A stretch of DNA of 13,491 nucleotides from Lachnoclostridium sp. UBA6475 (GTDB lineage: Bacteria > Bacillota > Clostridia > Lachnospirales > Lachnospiraceae): assembly GCA_002435545.1 (NCBI GenBank), contig DJNB01000156.1, positions 1-13,491 of the forward strand, given 5' to 3'. A program made the position numbers and the translations under genes. The notes beneath the pieces are model-generated. The model was not told where the DNA came from. It ran no database searches and saw nothing but the letters and a program-made list of their open reading frames with translations. Positions within the stretch are counted from its first letter, which is position 1. Each line of letters opens with the position of its first letter. Shown here piece after piece: positions 6,365 through 12,986 of the stretch.

Positions 6365-7752
6365 CGAACACGCCTCCTCTGCCCAATCACTTCCATCTCT
6401 CCCTGTGGATAAATGTCCAAAAGCGATAACTGCTCATAACGGTCTTCTCCGGTAACTGCTGCCGGAAGCCGCTCCCGCAGACCAAGGAGATTTGTCAGGA
6501 TAAAGCGTTCATTCATCCGCAGAGGAACCATCGTTTTACCCCCGCATGTAATAAAGTACATCGCGCGCTTCAAAACGACACCAAATTTTTTAAGGGAGGT
6601 GTAATCCAGTTTCCCAAGCCGTCTCGCCGCCATGATCCGCCGCGCCGACTTTACGCCGACTCCGGGGATGCGGAGCAGCGTATGATAATCTGCCGTCTGC
6701 ACTTCCACCGGAAAATATTCGAGGTGGTTTAATGCCCAATTGCATTTAGGATCTACCTGAACATTCAAAAACGGATTGTCGGCGTTAATGATCTCATCGG
6801 CTTTAAACTGGTAAAACCGGAGCAGAAAATCTGCCTGATACAAACGGTGTTCCCGCAAAAGCGGCGGGCCTTCCTTCGTCGCCGGAAGCAGGGGATCTCC
6901 CGTCGTATTGACAAAAGCAGAATAAAATACCCTTTTCAGATCAAAATTTTTATACAAAGCCTCTGCCACATGTACAATCTCATAATCACTTTCCCCGGTC
7001 GCCCCCACGATCATCTGTGTGCTCTGCCCCGCCGGCACAAACGTACTTCCTTTTTTTACCTCCTGCAAGGCAAAATCTTTTCGCATCCTATCCGGAAGAA
7101 GCGGCATCGAGGCCGTTCTGCCATCATTCAGCAGAAGTGCATTTTCCTGCCGTCCTACCTGAATCTGGCGGAGCGGTGTCAAAATCTTTTTCCGCGATTT
7201 CTGTGGTGCGAGCGTCTTTAACCCATCTGCCGTAGGAAGTTCCAGATTGGCACTCATACGATCCACAAGCCAGCCCGTCTTTTCGATCAACAGCGGATCT
7301 GCCCCCGGAATCGCCTTGACATGAATATAGCCGTTAAATTTATATTTTGTCCGCAGCAGATATACCACCTGGTACATCTGCTCCATCGTATAATCGGGAT
7401 TTTTCCGTATCCCGGAACTTAAAAACAAGCCTTCGATATAATTTCTGCGGTAAAACGAAATCGTCAGTTCTGCAATCTCTTCCGGTGTAAACGAAGCCCG
7501 CGGGACATCATTCGAGCAGCGGTTCTGACAATATTTACAGTCGTATACGCATTCATTGGTCTGTAATATCTTAAGCAGGGAAATACATCTGCCGTCCGCC
7601 GCAAAACAGTGACAGATCCCTCCGGCGACCGCATTTCCCATCATTCCCTTTTTTCCCTTTCGGCTTGATCCGCTGGAAGTACAGGCGACGTCGTACTTCG
7701 CCGCATCTGCCAAAATCTCCAGTTTTTGAAAAATATCCGCTGACAGATCCAT
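6361..7752 (-). CDS. TIGR03916-type radical SAM protein, putative DNA modification/repair
   Basis: 463 residues from the Met at 7752 (MDLSADIFQ), chosen for AAGGGGGC upstream; an extension to 7821 would run through the promoter. The radical SAM [4Fe-4S] motif CVYDCKYC places the CX3CX2C cysteines at 68, 72 and 75. Extra cysteines flank it (GICHC about 47-49, Cys56, Cys79). Near the C-terminus LLRIPGVGVKSARRIMAAR (about 360-377) is a helix-hairpin-helix motif, a non-specific DNA-binding element. The extreme C-terminal region contains QLSLL (441-445), resembling a sliding-clamp-binding motif. Together these suggest a DNA-directed radical enzyme. It is the first gene of a two-gene operon with the TIGR03915 partner and has a promoter carrying two LexA-like boxes. 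Confidence 0.92.
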   Translation of the reverse strand: MDLSADIFQKLEILADAAKYDVACTSSGSSRKGKKGMMGNAVAGGICHCFAADGRCISLLKILQTNECVYDCKYCQNRCSNDVPRASFTPEEIAELTISFYRRNYIEGLFLSSGIRKNPDYTMEQMYQVVYLLRTKYKFNGYIHVKAIPGADPLLIEKTGWLVDRMSANLELPTADGLKTLAPQKSRKKILTPLRQIQVGRQENALLLNDGRTASMPLLPDRMRKDFALQEVKKGSTFVPAGQSTQMIVGATGESDYEIVHVAEALYKNFDLKRVFYSAFVNTTGDPLLPATKEGPPLLREHRLYQADFLLRFYQFKADEIINADNPFLNVQVDPKCNWALNHLEYFPVEVQTADYHTLLRIPGVGVKSARRIMAARRLGKLDYTSLKKFGVVLKRAMYFITCGGKTMVPLRMNERFILTNLLGLRERLPAAVTGEDRYEQLSLLDIYPQGEMEVIGQRRRVR

Positions 7753-7773
7753 AAAAAAGCCCCCTTGCTCAAT

Positions 7774-7787
7774 CGAACGTTTGTTTT
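7774..7787 (-). promoter_or_regulatory. LexA/SOS-like box, downstream of -10
   Basis: On the minus strand AAAACAAACGTTCG matches the Gram-positive LexA (DinR) consensus CGAACRNRYGTTYG at 12 of 14 positions, with a perfect right half. It lies just downstream of the -10, covering the expected transcription start. Confidence 0.6.
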
Positions 7788-7792
7788 GTGTT

Positions 7793-7821
7793 AGTATAGC
7801 ACATATGTTCGATAAATGCAA
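7793..7821 (-). promoter_or_regulatory. Promoter of the TIGR03916/TIGR03915 operon
   Basis: On the minus strand TTGCAT (7821-7816) and TATACT (7798-7793) have a 17-bp spacer. A LexA-like box fills most of that spacer and a second box follows the -10, so a bound repressor would exclude RNA polymerase. Confidence 0.75.
7798..7811 (-). promoter_or_regulatory. LexA/SOS-like box, within promoter spacer
   Basis: On the minus strand CGAACATATGTGCT is identical to the Bacillus-type LexA site CGAACATATGTTCG at 12 of 14 positions, with a perfect left half and centre. It sits between the -35 and -10 of the radical SAM operon promoter. Confidence 0.7.
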
Positions 7822-7856
7822 GAGGGCTTTTCAACTTTTTCGTAACTATTTTTTTG

Positions 7857-9146
7857 TTAATCTGCCTGCTGGGCATCCGGGTAAATTTTCTCTATCCGCG
7901 CATCGTCAAAATGCTCATCCATCGACTGCTGCCAGCTGCTTTGCGCCGGGATGCCGTGCGCCCTTTGGTCGTGGCGGACAAGCGCCATACAGGTTACCGC
8001 CACATTGACACACATAAATACGATAAGTACCCATGTCACGGCTTTTCCGACCTTTATCGGAATCTTTTCAATCGCATTGGAAATCCGTACATAAATGATC
8101 TTAAACCAGACTACGGAAGCAATGCCCCAAAACAGACAGTACAGCAGGTTAATACGGCCGCCCAGGTTAAACGGCATATTGCTGTAGTCCCAGAACACTT
8201 TTCCAAATACAATTTCTGTAAATACGCTGCATAGGTATTCATATGCACCCCCAAGAAATACGCCGAGCGTAAAGAGAAATCCGTCGCTCCGGTCCTTGTA
8301 GCGGACGAGCATTGCCGTGATCACTGCGATTGCAAGACCCCACACGATGCTGAACGGCCCCCAGACAACGCTGCTCCGGCTCATCCACACACCCGCTTTC
8401 AGGCGGCAGAATATTGTCTCCACAATGTCTCCCAGAAAGGAACCGATAAAAAACAATAATACCACTTTATAAAATCCGCATCCATAGGCAAATACGTCTG
8501 TCCGTTTTTCTGCCTTTTCCACCTTTTCAGACTTCGGATAGGCTTTGCGGATACGTTTTGCCATACGCATGGTGATCCAGTGACGCAGACGCTTGCTCAC
8601 TTCCGTAAATTTTCCATCCGCCTCTTTGACAAGTTCCACGCCTTCGCCTTTGTAAAAAATTGGAATCAGCGAAAAGAGCACATCCGCCAAAAGCAGTCCG
8701 GCGATCACCCAAAGGATGACGCGCATTACCACGAAAGGACAAATTCGGAAAAGGTCAAGCAGCAGACGGTTTCCTGCCGTTACGGCAAAAAATCCGAGAG
8801 CGCCCCACAACACCGATGCCGGAAGACATACGTAACCTCCGAGATTCCATTTCACATCCGAATAATTCCACCAGCGTTCGTGGTATATTTTTTCGATCAA
8901 ATGTCCGGCAATCCATTCTACTACTGTAGCATAAACCGCGGCAAATAAAAATAGCGCTACACCTGTCAATTCCCGCACGGTAAACGTGATCAGCACCGCA
9001 CTGATTCCGTAAATGATACAAAATGGTCCATTGATCAAACCACGGTTTGTGATCCGCCGCTGCCGCAGTGTCGCCACCACCGTCTCCAATATCCATCCGG
9101 TAAAGGAGTAGCATAAAAACAGCCATAAAATCTGGTATCCTGTCAT
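7857..9146 (-). CDS. CmpB-family (putative ABC transporter type IV) membrane protein, internally duplicated
   Basis: 429 residues, strongly hydrophobic with about eight to ten membrane helices. Two copies of the same module are visible. Residues about 10-117 carry GWILETV, NGPFCIIYG and WWNYSDVKWNLGGYVCLPASVLWG. Residues about 231-342 carry GDIVETI, WGPFSIVWG and FWDYSNMPFNLGGRINLLYCLFWG. A charged cytoplasmic linker (about 165-215, rich in Lys/Glu) joins them. This motif set is that of the CmpB/DUF1113 family, named as a putative ABC transporter permease but without firm biochemical proof. A further helix and a polar tail end the protein. It begins 40 nt after the ABC exporter gene, so it may be co-transcribed. 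The start at 9146 has AAGGATG rather far upstream, so the ribosome site is weak. Confidence 0.85.
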   Translation of the reverse strand: MTGYQILWLFLCYSFTGWILETVVATLRQRRITNRGLINGPFCIIYGISAVLITFTVRELTGVALFLFAAVYATVVEWIAGHLIEKIYHERWWNYSDVKWNLGGYVCLPASVLWGALGFFAVTAGNRLLLDLFRICPFVVMRVILWVIAGLLLADVLFSLIPIFYKGEGVELVKEADGKFTEVSKRLRHWITMRMAKRIRKAYPKSEKVEKAEKRTDVFAYGCGFYKVVLLFFIGSFLGDIVETIFCRLKAGVWMSRSSVVWGPFSIVWGLAIAVITAMLVRYKDRSDGFLFTLGVFLGGAYEYLCSVFTEIVFGKVFWDYSNMPFNLGGRINLLYCLFWGIASVVWFKIIYVRISNAIEKIPIKVGKAVTWVLIVFMCVNVAVTCMALVRHDQRAHGIPAQSSWQQSMDEHFDDARIEKIYPDAQQAD

Positions 9147-9186
9147 TGTAATCTTTCATCCTTTCTCTCATTGGTAAACTAAAAAA

Positions 9187-10971
9187 TCAACTCTTCTGCG
9201 CCATTTGCAGGCGGTAATATTCGCCCCGTTTCGCCATCAGTTCTTCGTGGTTTCCACGTTCCACGATGCCGCCCTGGTCTACATACAAAATTTCGTCCGC
9301 ATTTTTAATCGTCGAAAGACGGTGCGCGATAATAAACGACGTTCTTCCTTCCAGGAGGCGGTTTAAGCCCTTTTGCAGAAGGATTTCCGTCTCGGTATCG
9401 ATGCTTGATGTCGCCTCATCCATAATGAGAATATTCGGGCACGCAAGAAGCGCTCTCGCAAAGGAGATCAGCTGGCGCTGTCCGGCGGAAAGACGGCTTC
9501 CCCGTTCATTTACGGCTGTCTGGTAGCCGTTTTCCATTTCCATGATAAAATCATGCGCACAGACCACTTTCGCCGCCTCGATGACTTCCTCATCGGTTGC
9601 GTCCTGATTGCCGTAGCGGATATTGTCCATAATCGTCCCGGAAAAGATGAAACTGTCCTGCATCATAATTCCCATCTGGCTTCGAAGACTTTTCAATGTC
9701 ACGCCGCTGATGTCAATGCCGTCGATCAGCACTTTTCCGCTGTCGACATCGTAAAAACGACTGATGAGATTTACAATCGTCGATTTTCCGGCTCCTGTCG
9801 GGCCAACGATCGCAATACATTTCCCCGGCTCTGCCTTCAGATTTACATGTTGAAGGATCTCGACTCCCGGTTCATAACTAAACGTAACGTCCTGAAATTC
9901 GACTTCTCCCCGGATCGGCGGCATCGGAACCGCATCTTCACGGTCTTTGACATCGACCGGTTCATCGATCGTCTCAAAAATTCTCTCCAGATACGAAATC
10001 GCCGTAAGGAGCGAATTGTAAAAGGATGCCAGCGTATTGATCGGGTTCCAGAACCGGCTGATATACGCGGTAAATGCCACCAGCACGCCGACCGTAATGC
10101 CGGAATCCGGCTGAAACATCCACTGGATTCCCAGTACGTAGATAAATGCTGTCGTGATATTGGAAATAATATCCACCATCGGCGACATCAGGAAATTGTA
10201 GCGCACTGCGCGCATCCACGCTTTTCGATAACTTCGTGACAGCCCGTTAAAAATGTCAATATTTTCCTCTTCGCGTACAAACGACTGAGTCACGCGCACG
10301 CCATTAATGCTCTCGGCGATGTAGGCATTCAGATTGGACTGCTTATTGGACTGGATCTGCCAGGATTTATGCTGTTTGCGCTTAATTATCACCACAACAA
10401 ACACCAACACCGGCAGTCCGCACATACAAAGCAGCGTAAGTTTTCCATTGATCGCAATCATAAAACCTACGATAAAAAACAGGTTGCAGAGATCCGTAAT
10501 CGTATTGATGATACCATTCGACAGCAGATCACTCAGGTTATTTACATAATTTACCACCCGGACCTGAATTTTTCCGTGCGGTCTTTCATCATAATACGAA
10601 AATGGTAATTCCTGTAAATGATTAAAAATGTCGCTTCGTATCTCATGCACGATATTCTGGCCGATGCGGCTCATATAACGGATCTTCAGTTTCAAACTGA
10701 TCATGCCGTATACCGTAATCAGAAGGATTGCCGCAACGTAGCCTAAGATCGGTTTCATGCCCGGCATCCCCATCGGAATACAGTCGTCCATCACTTTCAT
10801 AAAAAAAGTCGGAATCAACATCGAAAGTCCGGAGGAACTCAGCATCAATACGGCAACCAGCGCAATCTGGGCACGATATGGTTTCACATAATGAAACAGT
10901 CGCTTTACCTGATTGATGTCAAATTTTTCTTCGTAAATTTCATCTTCGGAAAACGTATTTCGCTTCGCCAC
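9187..10971 (-). CDS. ABC exporter subunit, permease-ATPase fusion (catalytically competent half of a heterodimer)
   Basis: 594 residues, normal for a half-transporter of the multidrug/lipid exporter type. The membrane domain spans about residues 30-325 and the nucleotide-binding domain about 355-590. Walker A is GPTGAGKS (390-397), Q-loop Gln438, Walker B ends in MDEA with catalytic Glu519, and switch His550 is present. The signature is LSAGQ (494-498) instead of LSGGQ. The start codon is GTG at 10971, two nt after the stop of the upstream subunit, with GGAGGG overlapping that stop. Together with the upstream subunit, which has LSGGQ but lacks Glu and His, this is the expected pairing for a heterodimeric exporter with one active and one degenerate ATP site. 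Substrate is not evident; drugs, peptides or lipids are possible. Confidence 0.94.
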   Translation of the reverse strand: MAKRNTFSEDEIYEEKFDINQVKRLFHYVKPYRAQIALVAVLMLSSSGLSMLIPTFFMKVMDDCIPMGMPGMKPILGYVAAILLITVYGMISLKLKIRYMSRIGQNIVHEIRSDIFNHLQELPFSYYDERPHGKIQVRVVNYVNNLSDLLSNGIINTITDLCNLFFIVGFMIAINGKLTLLCMCGLPVLVFVVVIIKRKQHKSWQIQSNKQSNLNAYIAESINGVRVTQSFVREEENIDIFNGLSRSYRKAWMRAVRYNFLMSPMVDIISNITTAFIYVLGIQWMFQPDSGITVGVLVAFTAYISRFWNPINTLASFYNSLLTAISYLERIFETIDEPVDVKDREDAVPMPPIRGEVEFQDVTFSYEPGVEILQHVNLKAEPGKCIAIVGPTGAGKSTIVNLISRFYDVDSGKVLIDGIDISGVTLKSLRSQMGIMMQDSFIFSGTIMDNIRYGNQDATDEEVIEAAKVVCAHDFIMEMENGYQTAVNERGSRLSAGQRQLISFARALLACPNILIMDEATSSIDTETEILLQKGLNRLLEGRTSFIIAHRLSTIKNADEILYVDQGGIVERGNHEELMAKRGEYYRLQMAQKS

Positions 10972-10973
10972 TT

Positions 10974-12764
10974 TTATCCCTCCATTCCATTTTGATGTTT
11001 GTAAACGGTTGCATAATAGCCGTTTTGCTTCAAAAGGCTCTCGTGATTGCCGCGCTCGACGATCCGCCCCTCGTCCATAACAAAGATCACATCGGCATCT
11101 TTAATCGAAGAAATACGGTAAGCAATAACAAACACGGTATGCTTTCTGCCGAGTTTTTTCAACTGTTCCTGAATATAACTTTCCGTCTCCATATCCACCG
11201 CGGAAGTCGTATCATCAAGAATTAAGATCGACGGCTTTTTCAAAAGCGCTCTCGCAAGAGAAATACGCTGCTTCTGACCGCCGCTCAGTCCTACCCCGCG
11301 CTCGCCGACAATCGTTTGATAGCCATCCGGCATCGCCTTGATAAACAGATTCGCATCCGACATAACCGCCGCCTCTTTGACCTCTTCAAAGGTGCAGTCC
11401 GGCTTTCCGTAGGCAATATTTCCCTCGATCGTATCGGAAAACAAAAAGACATCCTGCATCGCCATACCGATATTGTCGCGCAGATCATGTAAATCCCAAT
11501 TTTTTACATTGATCCCATCGACCAGAACTTCTCCTTCCGTCACATCGTAAAAACGGCAGAGAAGGTTCATGATCGTCGATTTTCCGGCACCTGTGGAACC
11601 AAGGATTCCCACGGTCTGGCCTTTTTCCACCGAAAAACTGATATTGTGGATGATATCCTCGCCTTCCACTTCATACGAGACGTTGCGGAACTCAATATTT
11701 CCCTGCATTTCCTTACGCTTAATACCCTTTTTCGGCTTCTTAACGTCGGGTTCTTTGGAATACGTGTCGTATATTTTTTCCACCGAAGTGACAAAACGCT
11801 GCACGTCATTGACCCACCAGCCCGCGAAACGAAGCGGATTGGAAAGCATCCACAGATAGCCGTTGACGGTGACAAGATTTCCCAATGTCATCTCGCCGCA
11901 GATCACCTGATATCCGCCATACAAAATAAGTACGACCATCAAAAGATTGGAAAGCAGCTCGAAAACCGGTACAAAACGGCACCAGATCGAAGCGGCACCA
12001 AGTTCTGCATCGCGGTATTTATCGTTTTCTTTTTCAAATTCGATTTCAATTTTTTGAACTTTTACTCCGTTTTTGTAGATTTCGTATTCATATTCAAGTT
12101 CATTATTTTCTGAACTTTGTTCAACAACAACATAATTGTTTTCATCAAAGTAAGTTTTGAACTCAATTGAATACTCTGTATTATTCCCTTCGGTTTCAAT
12201 TGTTTTTTTGCCTTCAACTTTGAAATGGGTTTCATTAGCAATTAAAACGCCTTCTAATGTAGTCGAAATTTCAGTTTCGGTTTCCTCATCTTCAATTTCG
12301 ACTTGAGTTTCTGTATCAATTTCATCATAATAAAGTTTATAGGCGTTTGTATTTGATAAGTGTGGAATGGAAATTGTCATAACAAAGTTATAATTTTTTA
12401 GTTCTTCTGAAACATTTGTATTTTTTTCAACTACTTGAGTAAACCCATTATTTTTTATAATATCGCCAAACATTGTTAGGCAACTTTCTGTCCCAGCTAG
12501 GTCTTCATCAGTAATATTTGCTGGCTTGTCTGCTAGTGTTTGTGCAAGGTTTACTGCTTTCATACTTTTTACAGCACTAATTTGTTCTTGCTCCTGTTGT
12601 AGATAAATTGCACTTGACATGGCTGATAGTGCATACATTTCTTTTGAATTTGTATTTACTTGTTTTTTTGTTCCTCCACATGCCGTTAATATAAGTGCGA
12701 GGGGTAAACATAATGTTAATGCTGCAATTATTGCTATTAACTTCAATTTTTTTATTTTTTGCAT
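10974..12764 (-). CDS. Chimeric open frame: lipoprotein N-terminus joined to ABC exporter C-terminus
   Basis: 596 codons without a stop, but two unrelated parts. Residues 1 to about 242 are an AT-rich-encoded lipoprotein: signal helix, lipobox LTAC with Cys29, then a Thr/Asn/Glu-rich domain; its start at 12764 has AAAGGAG upstream. Residues from about 243 are an ABC half-exporter joined in the middle of its membrane domain. FEKENDKYRDA aligns with FNGLSRSYRKA of the downstream subunit, so about 240 N-terminal residues are missing. The ATPase domain is intact: Walker A GSTGAGKS (389-396), Gln437, LSGGQ (493-497), Walker B ILDD with Asp518 in place of Glu, and Tyr549 in place of the switch His. 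These changes mark the degenerate half of a heterodimer. The exported, lipid-anchored N-terminus makes no sense in front of a half membrane domain. Most likely an assembly error; a real rearrangement would leave a dead gene. Confidence 0.85.
   Translation of the reverse strand: MQKIKKLKLIAIIAALTLCLPLALILTACGGTKKQVNTNSKEMYALSAMSSAIYLQQEQEQISAVKSMKAVNLAQTLADKPANITDEDLAGTESCLTMFGDIIKNNGFTQVVEKNTNVSEELKNYNFVMTISIPHLSNTNAYKLYYDEIDTETQVEIEDEETETEISTTLEGVLIANETHFKVEGKKTIETEGNNTEYSIEFKTYFDENNYVVVEQSSENNELEYEYEIYKNGVKVQKIEIEFEKENDKYRDAELGAASIWCRFVPVFELLSNLLMVVLILYGGYQVICGEMTLGNLVTVNGYLWMLSNPLRFAGWWVNDVQRFVTSVEKIYDTYSKEPDVKKPKKGIKRKEMQGNIEFRNVSYEVEGEDIIHNISFSVEKGQTVGILGSTGAGKSTIMNLLCRFYDVTEGEVLVDGINVKNWDLHDLRDNIGMAMQDVFLFSDTIEGNIAYGKPDCTFEEVKEAAVMSDANLFIKAMPDGYQTIVGERGVGLSGGQKQRISLARALLKKPSILILDDTTSAVDMETESYIQEQLKKLGRKHTVFVIAYRISSIKDADVIFVMDEGRIVERGNHESLLKQNGYYATVYKHQNGMEG
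12015..12060. other. Junction between two sequence types
   Basis: Within these ~45 bp the minus-strand frame passes from lipoprotein-like (KVQKIEIEFE) to ABC-exporter-like (NDKYRDAELG). Base composition changes at the same place: codons such as CGC, GCG and GGC prevail below it, and AAA, GAA and ATT above it. The AAA/GAA-rich stretch encoding FEKEN could belong to either side, so a short shared sequence may have allowed the misjoin. The exact breakpoint cannot be fixed by eye. Confidence 0.75.
12039..12764 (-). other. N-terminal part of a lipoprotein gene, 3' part absent
   Basis: About 242 codons of a secreted lipoprotein. A Lys-rich start, hydrophobic helix and LTACGG lipobox show type II signal-peptidase processing at Cys29. 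The mature part begins with a Gln/Asn linker and then a region rich in Glu, Thr and Tyr whose alternating pattern (for example EFKTYFDENNYVVVEQSS) suggests stacked beta strands. I do not recognise the family. It is transcribed divergently from the sigma factor gene, so it may be a target of that sigma factor or a linked envelope sensor, which is inference. Confidence 0.7.
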
Positions 12765-12986
12765 AATTTTTCTCCTTTAATTTATTAGCAAGACTCCTTA
12801 TATTTTCTTGTCTTCGTTAATATAACAATACAATTGGTCTAATTTGTTGGTAATTTTATAATTATTTTTTAAAATCTAAGTCGTTTGATTGTTTTTTTAT
12901 GATATGATACAATATTAATATCAAAATATTTAAAATTTTATCAACAATTTTATGTGTTAATATTGTTATAATAAATGGAAAGGAAT
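12765..12986. other. Divergent intergenic region, very AT-rich
   Basis: 222 bp between the lipoprotein start and the sigma factor start. It is extremely AT-rich (9 G/C in the 60 bases 12,841-12,900 by hand count). It holds the lipoprotein ribosome site and a TATAAT (12,967-12,972) very near the sigma start. A short inverted repeat AAGAC/GTCTT lies near 12,790-12,815. It should contain both divergent promoters, but I cannot assign matching -35 boxes with confidence. An open frame on the minus strand across 12,862-13,119 runs antisense into the sigma gene and is not credible. Confidence 0.6.

Larger units (their letters stand above)
7755..7831. repeat. Inverted repeat flanking the SOS-like promoter
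   Basis: AAAAGCCCCCTTGC (7755-7768) and GCAAGAGGGCTTTT (7818-7831) are inverted copies with one mismatch. They enclose the promoter and both LexA-like boxes, 49 nt apart. In an RNA reading through from the upstream membrane-protein gene the arms could pair and hide the AAGGGGGC ribosome site, or act as a large-loop terminator ending in a U-run. A transcript starting at the local promoter would lack the first arm. Confidence 0.5.

Noticed and set aside
9553..10239. A 228-codon open frame on the plus strand
   Set aside because: It lies opposite the ABC exporter gene with intact Walker and signature motifs, so it is a shadow frame.
10974..12764. A new type of lipid-anchored ABC exporter
   Set aside because: The joined part starts inside the membrane domain, the downstream partner shows the missing ~240 residues are normally required, and composition changes at the joint. 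Chimera is the simpler reading.
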